Shown in pieces: positions 1 through 8,390 of a stretch of DNA of 61,410 bases (position 1 is the first letter of the stretch; each line of letters opens with the position of its first letter). Source of the DNA: an uncultured Dokdonia sp. (GTDB lineage Bacteria; Bacteroidota; Bacteroidia; Flavobacteriales; Flavobacteriaceae); NCBI GenBank assembly GCA_913060645.1, contig CAJXSW010000004.1, positions 1 through 61,410 of the forward strand, read 5' to 3'. The translations under genes were made by a program, and so were the position numbers. The notes below the pieces were generated by a model that worked only from the letters and a program-made list of their open reading frames with translations, had not been told where the DNA came from and searched no databases.

Positions 1-49
1 ACGAGATAGGAGTCCGTCTCGTGGGCTCGGAGATGTGTATAAGAGACAG
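1..49 (+). other. Nextera P7 adapter, not genomic
   Basis: Positions 31-49 are the 19-base Tn5 mosaic end AGATGTGTATAAGAGACAG. Positions 16-30 are the Nextera read-2 sequence, positions 8-15 are an i7 index (AGGAGTCC, the reverse complement of the N705 index), and positions 1-7 are the end of the P7 primer. The same sequence closes the window in inverted orientation. It should be trimmed; the genomic insert starts at about 50. Confidence 0.98.
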
Positions 50-954
50 ATGTTCCTATTAATGAAATTCTCACAGACCAACTACTGTCTGGAGACATAG
101 AAAATTATCAAGCGGAGAGGCGCTTTGTACATAAAACAGGTAAAACTATATGGGCATTGCTTTCAGTTTCATTAGTGAAATCTGAGATGTCGGATCCAGA
201 TTATTACATATGCCAGATTACAGATATAACATCTCTTAAAAATGCAAAGCATAGAATTGAAGATCTTTTAAGTAAAACAGAAGGACAAAATGAAAAATTA
301 TTAAATTTTAAACACATTGTCTCTCATAATCTACGATCACATACCAGTAACTTAGATATGTTATTGACTTTTTTAAAACAGGATATTCCTAAAATAGAAG
401 AATCCTCTGTATTTCAAATGCTAGAAAATGCATTTGGAAATCTAGAAGAAACTATTGAGAATTTAAGCGAAGTATCTTCTTTTGAAAATGTCACCTCAGA
501 TGATTTTGTAGAGATCAATGTAGTCCAGATTATAGATAAGACACTCACAAGCCTAAACACTTTATTTCATGAGGTTTGTGGTACTGTAACAGTAAGCGTA
601 TCTCCTCAGCTCAGGGTTATGGCGATACCAGAATATTTGAGAAGTATATTCTTAAATATTTTATCTAATACTATTAAATACAGACGTGAGAATGAGCTTT
701 TAAAAGTTGTAGTTAGTGCTACGCAAGATGATAATTATACGATCATACATTTTACAGATAATGGACTTGGAATAGACTTAGATCTACACGGAAGTAAAAT
801 TTTTGGTCTCTACAAGACTTTTCATAGAAATGAAAGTTCAAGAGGCCTGGGCTTATATATTGTAAAAAACCAGATTGAAGCATTAGGAGGATGTGTTCAA
901 GTAGACAGTACAGTAGGTAAAGGATCTACATTTAAAATTTATTTAAAGCGATGA
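50..954 (+). CDS. PAS-domain sensor histidine kinase, 5' truncated
   Basis: This is the C-terminal part of a transmitter kinase whose 5' end is lost at the adapter junction. The frame is open from the first genomic bases, so a TTG at 157 is not a real start. The first ~60 residues are the end of a PAS/PAC fold (YQAERRFVHKTGK, then YYICQITDITSLKNA). A coiled linker leads to the H-box FKHIVSHNLRS, where His accepts phosphate. The ATPase domain has an N-box (NILSNTIKY), a G1 box (DNGLGIDL) and a G2 box (SSRGLGLYIV). No membrane segment is visible in this part. The stop overlaps the next gene's start by 4 bp (ATGA), so the receiver at 951 is the likely partner. The signal sensed is unknown. Confidence 0.9.
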
Positions 955-1355
955 AGCAAATAGATATAGCCTGCATAATAGACGATGATCCAATTTTTGT
1001 TTTTGGAGCACAGCGATTAATGAAAATGAGTAACTTCTGTAAGGGGTTTTTAATTTTTCATGATGGAGAACAAGCACTCAATCACCTTGCTCCTGTATTG
1101 CGAGGTACCGTAGAGTCTGCAATCCCAGATGTGATACTGTTAGACATAAATATGCCTATTCTTGATGGGTGGCAATTTTTAGATGGTATTATTACAATAG
1201 AAGTAATTAAGAAAATTACCATCTTTATTGTAACAAGTTCCATAGATCCCAGAGATAAGGAGAAAGCCAAATCTTACAGTAATGTAAAAAACTTTATTGT
1301 CAAGCCTATTACTCAAGATAAGCTCAACGATTTGATGGCGCAAATGGAAGGTTGA
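951..1355 (+). CDS. Single-domain response regulator (CheY-like receiver)
   Basis: A 134-residue stand-alone receiver with no output domain. It has the acidic cluster IDDDPIF near residues 10-16, the phosphoacceptor Asp in DVILLDINMP, the conserved switch Thr/Ser in IFIVTSS and the Lys in NFIVKPI. Its start overlaps the stop of the upstream histidine kinase by 4 bp, so the pair is translationally coupled. Without an output domain it probably acts by protein contact or as a phosphate shuttle. It resembles the Rcp1-like single receivers common next to PAS kinases in Bacteroidota. A palindromic repeat follows the stop directly. Confidence 0.92.
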   Translation: MKQIDIACIIDDDPIFVFGAQRLMKMSNFCKGFLIFHDGEQALNHLAPVLRGTVESAIPDVILLDINMPILDGWQFLDGIITIEVIKKITIFIVTSSIDPRDKEKAKSYSNVKNFIVKPITQDKLNDLMAQMEG

Positions 1356-1359
1356 TTTT

Positions 1360-1379
1360 TACGCTTTCGCGAAAGCGTA
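1360..1379. repeat. Palindromic repeat, intergenic copy
   Basis: Perfect 20-bp palindrome TACGCTTTCGCGAAAGCGTA, 4 bp after the response regulator stop. It is the full-length consensus form of the family spread through this window. Confidence 0.95.
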
Positions 1380-1483
1380 CTATCCACAGTAAATAAAAGT
1401 CTAAAGCTATGTAAATCGAGTTTTGATATAATTTGTATTTAAAAAATGTAAGCTTTTAACAGTTTAAACGTCAAATCTTAGAT

Positions 1484-2197
1484 ATGAAAGAAAAACCTGA
1501 TTTCTCAAACCTAAAAGCGCTGTATATAAATTGCACGCTCAAAAAAACACCTCACATGAGTCATACTAAGGCACTCATGGATGTCTCTATAGATATTATG
1601 CGAGCAGAAGGTGTTACTGTAGAATATTTAAGATTTGTAAATCATGATGTAGCCTTTGGGGTGTATCATGACATGACAGAGCATGGAGAAGAGACAGATG
1701 AATGGCCAGAAATTTTTAAAAAAATAGAAGAGGCAGATATTCTCGTGGTAGGAACTCCTATCTGGTTAGGTGAGAAGTCCTCTGTTGCAACAAAGCTTAT
1801 AGAACGTTTATACGGAGAAAGTGGTAACAGAAATGAGAAAGGGCAATACTATTTTTATGGAAAAGCAGGTGGTTGTATCATCACAGGTAATGAGGATGGT
1901 ATTAAGCACGTAGCCATGAGTACACTGTATTCATTACAACATATAGGTTATAGTATCCCGCCACAAGCAGATTGCGGATGGATAGGTGAAGCTGGTCCTG
2001 GCGCTAGTTATAATGATGAGGAAAGTGGAGCAAAAAATAATGACTTTACAAATCGCAACACGACCTTCATGACATACAACTTATTGCATCTTGCAAGTAT
2101 GCTCAAAGCACAAGGGGGATATCCAGCTTATGGGAATTCTCGAGGTGACTGGGATGATGGTACTCGCTGGAACTTTGAAAATCCAGAATACAGGTAG
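1484..2197 (+). CDS. Flavodoxin-fold NAD(P)H-dependent FMN reductase
   Basis: A 237-residue protein of the NADPH-dependent FMN reductase/flavodoxin superfamily. The N-terminal strand LKALYINCTLKKTPHMSHT is the phosphate-binding loop region for FMN. ADILVVGTPIWLGEKSS is the second flavin loop, typical of WrbA/NQO-like enzymes, and GKAGGCIITGNEDG is the third. It probably reduces quinones, nitro compounds or free flavin in the cytoplasm; the substrate cannot be told from sequence. It stands alone, between a palindromic repeat and a convergent acyltransferase gene. The ATG at 1484 fits the family N-terminus. Confidence 0.85.
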   Translation: MKEKPDFSNLKALYINCTLKKTPHMSHTKALMDVSIDIMRAEGVTVEYLRFVNHDVAFGVYHDMTEHGEETDEWPEIFKKIEEADILVVGTPIWLGEKSSVATKLIERLYGESGNRNEKGQYYFYGKAGGCIITGNEDGIKHVAMSTLYSLQHIGYSIPPQADCGWIGEAGPGASYNDEESGAKNNDFTNRNTTFMTYNLLHLASMLKAQGGYPAYGNSRGDWDDGTRWNFENPEYR

Positions 2198-2214
2198 CAT
2201 AAGATTTATATAGA

Positions 2215-2243
2215 AAGAGGAGTAAATGTATTTTACTCCTCTT
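2215..2243. terminator. Hairpin at a convergent gene junction
   Basis: A 12-bp perfect stem (2215-2226 with 2232-2243) and a 5-nt loop. It overlaps the last codons of the acyltransferase gene on the minus strand. Neither side has a proper T-tract, so termination is uncertain, but the place between convergent genes fits. Confidence 0.4.
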
Positions 2244-4047
2244 CTGTATTACGCTGGTTATATTTTTTTTCGAGCTCTGCTTGAAACTCTTCCATAACAG
2301 GTTTTACAGTGCTCTCTGGTAGATCTGCAATACGGATATACATAAGACCATCAATGGCATTATTAAACAGTGGGTCTACGTTAAAGGCAATAACCTTTGC
2401 ATTCTGCTTAATATACTTTTTTATGAGCACAGGAAGACGTAGCGACCCTGGTTCTACTTCTTCAATGAGTTTGTCAAACTTATTAAGGTCTGCTTTACTC
2501 TCATCAAAAACAAACTCCTTATCGGCATCTTTGAGGTTTACTTTCCATTCTTTTTTAGGACGTATAAACTGTGCGATATAAGGATCGTAATAGTGTGATT
2601 TCATAAATTCAATCATCAGTGACTTTGAGAAGTTTGAAAATTGATTTGAAATACTCACTCCACCTATGAGGTATTTATGCTCTGGAAAGCGCAATGTAGT
2701 ATGTACTATACCTTTCCATAAAAGGAAAAGTGGCATAGGTTTTTGTTGGTATTCTTTTATGATAAAGGCACGACCCATTTCAATACTCTCACTCATCATC
2801 TTGTGCAGCTCTGGCTCAAAACGGAAAAGATCTTGGAGATAAAACCCATCTATACCGTGCTCCTTATAAATCTTTGATCCTAGCCCCATTCTATAAGCTC
2901 CTGCAAGTGCATTTGCTTCATTATCCCATAAAAACATATGGTAATAATATCTGTCAAATTTGTCTAGATCTATAGCCTCATTTGTTCCTTCTCCTATGGC
3001 TCTAAACGTGATTTCTCTAAGTCGCCCTATTTCTCTTAAAATGCTAGGCATCTCTTGAGCAGGAGCTAGATATACTTCATAGTTTTTACTAGTGAGGAGG
3101 CGACGGTCATTTTCGCGCAAGCGTAAAATTTCGTCTTCTATAAGGTCGCTACTCATTTCTGTAACAATCTTCTTCGGCTCCTTTGGTGGTTTTAATTTTT
3201 GAGGAATGTCTTTTAAAATATTCTTTTTCTCAAAGGAATTTGCCAGCATGTACGTTTTCTTGCGTAAAAACTCTGTAAAATCTGCTAGTGACTCGTGTTC
3301 CTCTTGAGCGGTTACCTTTATAGGATTTCCTATACGTACCTTTATTACTCGGTTTTTTTGAGTAAGGAGTTCGCTAGGAAGTTTAGCTGTTCTAAGTGTA
3401 TCGCTCAAGCTTGATAGTTGATAAAACAGTCTGCTATTTTTAGCATGAAAATAAATGGGCACAATAGGGACTTCTGCCTTTTTAACCAGCTTCATAGCTG
3501 CTTCTTCCCAAGGTTTGTCTATAATAAGTTTATCATCTTTATAAGTAGAGACTTCTCCAGCAGGAAAAATACCTAGAGGATGACCGTCTCTAAGGTGAGA
3601 TATCGCACTTTTAAAACCTGCGATACTTGACTTTACATCCTTCTTGTTTTCAAAAGGATTTACTGGCATTACGTAAGGCTTAAGAGGCTCTATGCGGTGT
3701 AGTAAAAAGTTTGCGATGATTTTAAAATCTGGACGTTGCTCAAGCATTAATTTGAGTAGTAATATGCCATCTATACCACCCAGTGGGTGATTTGATATCG
3801 TTACATAAGCACCATCCTTAGGTAACCTTTTTAAATCTTCTTCTGGGATTTCAAACTTGATATTAAATTCATCAAGCAATGCATTAAGGAATTCAAGGTC
3901 TCCTAAATGTTTATTGCGGTCGTAGACTTTATTGAGAGAAGAGATTTTAAGAATCTTCATTAATGACCACCCAGCAAAGGTGCCTATAAAGCCAAATTTA
4001 TCGACATTTATAGCTCGTGCAACTTCTTTGGCGGTGACTAGACCCAT
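2233..4047 (-). CDS. Two-domain aminolipid acyltransferase (OlsF-type)
   Basis: A 604-residue fusion of two acyltransferases. The N-terminal ~280 residues are a PlsC-like O-acyltransferase with SNHPLGGIDG as the His/Asp active-site motif and GIFPAGEVSTY as a downstream block. Residues ~310-560 are a GNAT/hemolysin-like N-acyltransferase (REITFRAIGEGT, YRMGLGSKIY, IEMGRAFI). This order matches OlsF of Serratia and Flavobacterium, which acylates ornithine and then adds a second fatty acid to give an ornithine lipid without phosphate. Glycine or another amino acid is possible as headgroup. A perfect -7 box lies upstream at 4073-4080. A degenerate copy of the window-wide palindrome sits inside at 3111. 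Confidence 0.78.
   Translation of the reverse strand: MGLVTAKEVARAINVDKFGFIGTFAGWSLMKILKISSLNKVYDRNKHLGDLEFLNALLDEFNIKFEIPEEDLKRLPKDGAYVTISNHPLGGIDGILLLKLMLEQRPDFKIIANFLLHRIEPLKPYVMPVNPFENKKDVKSSIAGFKSAISHLRDGHPLGIFPAGEVSTYKDDKLIIDKPWEEAAMKLVKKAEVPIVPIYFHAKNSRLFYQLSSLSDTLRTAKLPSELLTQKNRVIKVRIGNPIKVTAQEEHESLADFTEFLRKKTYMLANSFEKKNILKDIPQKLKPPKEPKKIVTEMSSDLIEDEILRLRENDRRLLTSKNYEVYLAPAQEMPSILREIGRLREITFRAIGEGTNEAIDLDKFDRYYYHMFLWDNEANALAGAYRMGLGSKIYKEHGIDGFYLQDLFRFEPELHKMMSESIEMGRAFIIKEYQQKPMPLFLLWKGIVHTTLRFPEHKYLIGGVSISNQFSNFSKSLMIEFMKSHYYDPYIAQFIRPKKEWKVNLKDADKEFVFDESKADLNKFDKLIEEVEPGSLRLPVLIKKYIKQNAKVIAFNVDPLFNNAIDGLMYIRIADLPESTVKPVMEEFQAELEKKYNQRNTEEE
3111..3126. repeat. Degenerate palindromic repeat inside olsF-like gene
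   Basis: TTTCGCGCAAGCGTAA matches the core and right arm of the consensus with one change; the left arm is lost. It is read as part of RLREN in the encoded protein. It may be a decayed copy or chance. Confidence 0.4.
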
Positions 4048-4072
4048 TATTTTTGTGGTTGTTTTAAGTAGG

Positions 4073-4080
4073 CAAATATA
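4073..4080 (-). promoter_or_regulatory. -7 box for the aminolipid acyltransferase
   Basis: Minus-strand TATATTTG is a perfect match to the Bacteroidota consensus TAnnTTTG, 25 nt before the start codon. No clear -33 TTG is seen at the usual distance. Confidence 0.5.
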
Positions 4081-4132
4081 ACAAATAGGGTTTGCTATAG
4101 TTACATTTTGTTAACCTAGAGGAAACATACTT

Positions 4133-5383
4133 CTAGTTTTGTGTTACAAGTTGCACTGTGTTTTGAGCAACTTGCTTGAGAAGCACGGTTTTATCCTCTT
4201 GAAATTTATCAAGAGCTTCTTGTGCAAAATGCCTTATTGTATAAAGAGAAACCCCTGTGGTAACTCTTACTTTAAATTTCCCTTTGAGCTGTTTTGTAAG
4301 CTTTTCTAGGCCATTAAATTTGTTATCTACGCATACAGAAAAGCTTATCGCAGAGTTCTGTATAAGGTCAACTTTGAGCTTGTAAGTAGAAAGCAACTGG
4401 AAAACCTCGGCAATATTATCTTCTACCATAAAGGAGAAATCTAGTGAAGATAATGATATCAGTACTTGGTTTTTCTTGACAATATAACACGGCACCATAG
4501 GTGCTAGTGTAGATACGCTACTTACCATCGTGCCAACTGCCGTAGGGTTGAGGAAGGATTTTACATAAAGCGGTATTTCTTTACGTTGCAACGGTTGTAA
4601 CGTTTTAGGATGAATAACAGAAGCTCCATAAAATGCAAGCTCAATTGCTTCTTCGTATGGGATTTCATGTAATAAAACGGTGTTGTTAAAAACTCGAGGG
4701 TCACCATTTAAAACACCAGGAACATCCTTCCAGATGGTCAGATTTTCTGCATCGAGGCAGTATGCAAATATGCCACCTGTATAATCAGATCCTTCTCTGC
4801 CTAATGTGGTTGTAAAGTTATTACTGTCTGATGCTATAAATCCTTGAGTGATAGTAAGCACTTTTGGGTTTACATGCTCTTTTATCGCTGCTTGCGTTGC
4901 CTTCCAGTCTACGCGTCCATCGCGATAACTGCTATCTGTTTTTATAAGACGTCTCGCATCTAGCCAGGTATTTGCAAGCCCTTGCTTGTTGAGGTATGCA
5001 CTTATGATGGTTGTAGATATAAGCTCGCCATAACAAACGATTTGATCATAAACAAAATCATATTTTGGTGATTTGTTCCAGGCAAGAAAGCCTTTGAGTT
5101 CTGCAAAGAGTTCTTTTATTTTTTCAAGAACTTCATCACCTTTTTCAAAAAGATGATTAGTAATCTCTCTGTGATAAGCTGCCGTGTGCTCTATATGTTC
5201 TGGAAGACTGGTTTTATCATCAAAGTAAGCTGTAACAATTGCCTCCATGGCGTTAGTCGTTTTTCCCATTGCAGAGACTATAACGAGCTTTTCTCCAGTC
5301 CCCATAGTTTGCAGCACAGTTGCTACATTCTTTACGCCATCTGCATCTTTTACAGATGCTCCTCCAAATTTAAATACCTGCAT
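4133..5383 (-). CDS. lysC: Aspartate kinase (monofunctional)
   Basis: Phosphorylates aspartate, the first step toward lysine/diaminopimelate, threonine and methionine. The N-terminus QVFKFGGASVKD is the kinase signature (KFGGxS). The amino acid kinase fold fills residues 1-280 (GREGSDYTGG, IWKDVPGVL, YGASVIHPKTL). About 120 residues follow with ACT-like regulatory character. At 416 residues it is a stand-alone enzyme, not the ThrA-type fusion with homoserine dehydrogenase. It is the only amino-acid biosynthesis gene nearby. A palindromic repeat lies upstream at 5476. Feedback control by lysine or threonine is likely from the family but not shown here. Confidence 0.92.
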   Translation of the reverse strand: MQVFKFGGASVKDADGVKNVATVLQTMGTGEKLVIVSAMGKTTNAMEAIVTAYFDDKTSLPEHIEHTAAYHREITNHLFEKGDEVLEKIKELFAELKGFLAWNKSPKYDFVYDQIVCYGELISTTIISAYLNKQGLANTWLDARRLIKTDSSYRDGRVDWKATQAAIKEHVNPKVLTITQGFIASDSNNFTTTLGREGSDYTGGIFAYCLDAENLTIWKDVPGVLNGDPRVFNNTVLLHEIPYEEAIELAFYGASVIHPKTLQPLQRKEIPLYVKSFLNPTAVGTMVSSVSTLAPMVPCYIVKKNQVLISLSSLDFSFMVEDNIAEVFQLLSTYKLKVDLIQNSAISFSVCVDNKFNGLEKLTKQLKGKFKVRVTTGVSLYTIRHFAQEALDKFQEDKTVLLKQVAQNTVQLVTQN

Positions 5384-5475
5384 ATTGGTAATCTTACTTT
5401 TCTAAGTGAGTCGCTCCTTTCAAGAGAGAACTTATTAATAAACAAATGGGAATATGTTGTTGTATGGGTTGTTGT

Positions 5476-5495
5476 TACGCTTTCGCGAAAGCGTA
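5476..5495. repeat. Palindromic repeat, intergenic copy
   Basis: Perfect 20-bp consensus copy between the GNAT gene and the aspartokinase gene, which are both on the minus strand, so it lies inside a possible transcript and not at a convergent end. Confidence 0.95.
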
Positions 5496-5520
5496 TACCT
5501 CACAACCGTACCAAGAATTG

Positions 5521-6006
5521 TTAAGCATTAATTTTTTTAATGTAATCTTTAAGACGTTGCTCATCCATCTGTACAAGATGCCAATCTTTTAAAAATTTTG
5601 CATTACTTTTTTTGTAAAACTCGATAGCGCTAGTGTTCCAGTCTAGCACAACCCATTCTACACGTTTTACACCGCTCTCTGCTCCAAAAATCATAATCTG
5701 ATCATAGAGCTGTTGCCCTACTCCTTTGCCACGTAAAGATTCCTTTACCACCAGATCTTCTAGGTGTAATGATTTTCCATCCCAAGTAGAAAAGCGGAAG
5801 TAGCATAATGCCATACCTACAACTTCGGTTGCTGTTTTGGCTACAAAACAAGTAAAAAGAGGGTGGTCGCCAAAACCGTTTTCTAAGAGCGTTTTTTCTG
5901 TAATCTTTACTGCTTCTGGCTCTTTTTCATAAACTGCTAGTTCGTTTATGAGACCCAGTACAGCGGGCATATCTTCTGGTGTTGCTTTTTGAATAGAGAT
6001 GTTCAT
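5521..6006 (-). CDS. GNAT-family N-acetyltransferase
   Basis: A 161-residue single-domain GNAT. The acetyl-CoA pyrophosphate loop is SLRGKGVGQQL, matching the R/QxxGxG/A pattern at motif A. LHLEDLVVKESLRG is the preceding strand, and EWVVLDWNTSAIEFYKKSNAKF is motif B, like the diamine (SSAT-type) and YhfO-like acetyltransferases. The acceptor is not predictable with certainty; polyamine or amino acid is plausible because of the SSAT likeness. It is divergent from fbp and upstream of lysC on the same strand. Confidence 0.82.
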   Translation of the reverse strand: MNISIQKATPEDMPAVLGLINELAVYEKEPEAVKITEKTLLENGFGDHPLFTCFVAKTATEVVGMALCYFRFSTWDGKSLHLEDLVVKESLRGKGVGQQLYDQIMIFGAESGVKRVEWVVLDWNTSAIEFYKKSNAKFLKDWHLVQMDEQRLKDYIKKINA

Positions 6007-6075
6007 AAATAGGGTTGTTTTTGTCTAAGCGACGCTAAGGTAAATAATTACATTAACTATTCTTAAACGAAAACG

Positions 6076-6106
6076 TTGTAGTAATTTAAGATTAAAGTTA
6101 CTTTTG
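6076..6106 (+). promoter_or_regulatory. Promoter of fbp
   Basis: TTG at 6076-6078, 20 bp, then TACTTTTG at 6099-6106. This is a full match to the Bacteroidota -33/-7 pattern (TTG, 17-23 bp, TAnnTTTG). The GTG start of fbp is 23 nt downstream. Confidence 0.7.
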
Positions 6107-6129
6107 CACTAAATCAAAAAACACGTATC

Positions 6130-7134
6130 GTGTCAAGAAAAAACCAAACATTAGGAGAGTTTATTATTGAAAATCAAGCTGAGTTCCAGTATTCTTCTGG
6201 AGAACTTTCTCGCTTGATCAACTCTATCCGCCTTGCGGCCAAAGTAGTAAACCACGAAGTGAACAAGGCTGGCCTTGTAGATATCGTGGGCGCAGCTGGC
6301 GAGACAAACATCCAAGGTGAAGATCAGCAAAAGCTGGACGTAATGGCAAATGACACCTTTATACGTACACTTACTAACAGAAACATATTATGTGGAATAG
6401 CTAGTGAAGAGAATGATGATTTTATCTCTTTAGAAGGTCAAAATGGGGATAATAATAATAAGTACATATTACTTATGGATCCTCTAGACGGCTCTTCTAA
6501 TATTGATGTAAATGTCTCTGTAGGAACCATCTTTTCTATATATAGACGTGTTACTCCAGCTGGAACTCCAGTAACTATGGAAGACTTTTTACAAAAAGGG
6601 CGAGAGCAAGTAGCTGCGGGATATATTATTTATGGGACTTCTACTATGCTTGTTTATACTACAGGTCACGGTGTTAATGGTTTTACACTTAATCCAGCGA
6701 TTGGAACCTTTTATCTTTCCCATCCTAATATGCAGTTTCCAGAAACAGGAAATATTTACTCTGTAAATGAGGGGAATTATGTTCACTTCCCAGACGGAGT
6801 GAAAAAATATATAAAATATTGTCAAGAAGAAAAGGACGACCGTCCATATACTTCTAGATACATAGGTTCTTTAGTTTCTGATATTCACAGAAACATGATT
6901 AAAGGTGGAATATACATGTATCCAAAAAGCTCGAAAGCAGCCAATGGTAAACTACGTTTGCTGTATGAATGTAATCCTATGGCTTTTATAGCCGAGCAGG
7001 CAGGAGGAAAAGCAAGTGACGGTTTTGGAGCTATTTTAGACTTACAACCTACAGAATTACATGAGCGTGTGCCCTTCTTTTGTGGAAGCAAATTAATGGT
7101 CGAAAAAGCCGAAAGTTTTATGAAGGAGTCTTAA
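6130..7134 (+). CDS. fbp: Fructose-1,6-bisphosphatase class 1
   Basis: Removes the 1-phosphate of fructose-1,6-bisphosphate in gluconeogenesis. At 334 residues it has normal class 1 length. [15 protein letters not shown] holds the metal-binding Asp/Glu cluster (DPLDGSSN), with GIASEEND before it for the second metal ligand. GGIYMYP and [24 protein letters not shown] form the sugar-phosphate site. The start is GTG at 6130, chosen because [11 protein letters not shown] aligns with the usual N-terminus and because a good promoter sits 23 nt upstream. Confidence 0.95.
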   Translation: MSRKNQTLGEFIIENQAEFQYSSGELSRLINSIRLAAKVVNHEVNKAGLVDIVGAAGETNIQGEDQQKLDVMANDTFIRTLTNRNILCGIASEENDDFISLEGQNGDNNNKYILLMDPLDGSSNIDVNVSVGTIFSIYRRVTPAGTPVTMEDFLQKGREQVAAGYIIYGTSTMLVYTTGHGVNGFTLNPAIGTFYLSHPNMQFPETGNIYSVNEGNYVHFPDGVKKYIKYCQEEKDDRPYTSRYIGSLVSDIHRNMIKGGIYMYPKSSKAANGKLRLLYECNPMAFIAEQAGGKASDGFGAILDLQPTELHERVPFFCGSKLMVEKAESFMKES

Positions 7135-7180
7135 TTGATGAGTTAAGAAAGATTAAAACTCATAAGGCGCGGTATTTTTT

Positions 7181-7188
7181 TATATTTG
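7181..7188 (+). promoter_or_regulatory. -7 box upstream of the GTPase operon
   Basis: TATATTTG, a perfect TAnnTTTG match, 29 nt before the ATG at 7218. The -33 TTG is not clear. An inverted repeat (7138-7144 with 7157-7163) just before it may separate this unit from fbp. Confidence 0.5.
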
Positions 7189-7217
7189 ATTAAACAAATA
7201 TCAAGGCTACTACCATT

Positions 7218-7568
7218 ATGGCTAAAAAAGACCCTACACAGAACGAGCAACTACCTGATGTTGCAAATTCTAAAATTGAGGCTATCAAAAACCTCATTTT
7301 TGGTGAAAATATTCAAGAATATAATCACGAATTTGATACGCTTAAGGCAGATATCACGCAAAAACGTGAAGAAATGCTTTCTTATGTAGACGACGCTCGT
7401 AAAGAGATTATGACTGCCATTGATAATCTGAGTACAGATGTAAATATTCGTATCTCGGATCTTGAACAGGCACTTGATGATAAAACTCAAGACCTTGATA
7501 ATAGAAAGGTAAGCCGTGATAGCTTAGGTGATATGCTCATACGTCTTGGTGAGAATATAAAAGCTTAG
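7218..7568 (+). CDS. Small coiled-coil protein of the GTPase operon
   Basis: A 116-residue, highly charged protein with no signal peptide and no membrane segment. After a short polar N-terminus, residues 15-100 are predicted almost wholly helical with heptad-like spacing (IKNLIFGENIQEYNHEFDTL, then MTAIDNLSTDVNIRISDLEQ). The short basic-acidic tail ends in a Leu-rich patch (DMLIRLGENIKA). I do not recognise a named family. It is first in a four-gene unit (21 bp to the next gene) whose other members are a longin-like protein, a small GTPase and a hybrid kinase. A scaffold or oligomerising adaptor for these is an inference from position only. Confidence 0.75.
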   Translation: MAKKDPTQNEQLPDVANSKIEAIKNLIFGENIQEYNHEFDTLKADITQKREEMLSYVDDARKEIMTAIDNLSTDVNIRISDLEQALDDKTQDLDNRKVSRDSLGDMLIRLGENIKA

Positions 7569-7589
7569 ATCAATCTCTGAAAATTTTTA

Positions 7590-8390
7590 ATGACAACTGA
7601 TGAACGTCTTGAAATTTTAAAAGAGCTTTTACTCACAGATGAGAAAAAGCCTGAGAATGATATATACAGAAAACTCAAAGACCTAGAAGAGAGACAGCAA
7701 CACTTATCAGATAGAGTGGGTCCCATTCTAGATGAACGTTTGTTGAACTTTGTAAAAGAGATGCCCGAAACTCTAGGGCCAACAATAACCCAAACATTAA
7801 AATCTGAAATTAAAAATTCTCAGGATGCTGTGGTAGAAGCATTATACCCTATTATGGGTAAAATGATAAAAAGGTATGTCCAAGCAGAAATAAAAAAGCT
7901 TAACGACTCCATAAGTGAGAAAATAGATAATGCATTTTCATTTAGAAGTATGTTTAAGTCTAAGGGTAAGGAAAGACCTACTGCAGCGGCACTGCTTAAA
8001 GAAGAATATAAAGCGTATATTGAACAAATACTTGTAATCGAAAAAGGTTCTGGATTGCTTAAAGCAAGCTATTCAAAAACCAAAACGATGGACAAAGATA
8101 TGATGGCGGGTATGCTCACGGCCATAAAAAGCTTTGCAGAGGACGCTTTTGAGAGAGGGGATATGGAATTAGAGAGGATAGATTATCAACTCTATACTAT
8201 TCATTTACAAAATTTCTCAGAATATTATATTGCCGTAATTTTGAGCGGTATTTATGATGATGAATATAAAAATAAACTTGATGATGTGTTACTTGACTTT
8301 GCTCAGTTTGTGATAAACAAAGATGATTTAAGTGACAATCAAAAATTTACCAAAAAATTAAAAGAGTATTTTACAGATGAGCGTATCTAA
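7590..8390 (+). CDS. Helical protein with longin/roadblock-like C-terminal half
   Basis: A 266-residue soluble protein. Residues 1-120 are charged helices with a repeated pattern around PILDERLLNFV and GPTITQTLKSEI. Residues ~135-245 read as a compact alpha/beta unit: strand (EQILVIEKGSGLLKASYSK), helix (DMMAGMLTAIKSFAEDAF), strands (LERIDYQLYTIHLQNF, YYIAVILSG), helix (KLDDVLLDFAQFVI). That order is the longin/roadblock pattern. Such folds are often regulators or platforms of small GTPases, and the next gene, which overlaps by 14 bp, encodes one. Similar halves occur in some cyanobacterial OmpA-type proteins. The fold call rests on reading secondary structure by eye. Confidence 0.6.
   Translation: MTTDERLEILKELLLTDEKKPENDIYRKLKDLEERQQHLSDRVGPILDERLLNFVKEMPETLGPTITQTLKSEIKNSQDAVVEALYPIMGKMIKRYVQAEIKKLNDSISEKIDNAFSFRSMFKSKGKERPTAAALLKEEYKAYIEQILVIEKGSGLLKASYSKTKTMDKDMMAGMLTAIKSFAEDAFERGDMELERIDYQLYTIHLQNFSEYYIAVILSGIYDDEYKNKLDDVLLDFAQFVINKDDLSDNQKFTKKLKEYFTDERI

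Noticed and set aside
157-954. TTG start at 157 for the first histidine kinase
   Set aside because: The frame is open to the contig edge and encodes a PAS end upstream, so the gene is truncated.
1360-1379. The TTTCGCGAAA palindrome as an ordinary rho-independent terminator
   Set aside because: It occurs inside genes, in leaders and between cotranscribed genes, is fully palindromic with no loop, and mostly lacks a T-run; true terminators are found separately nearby.
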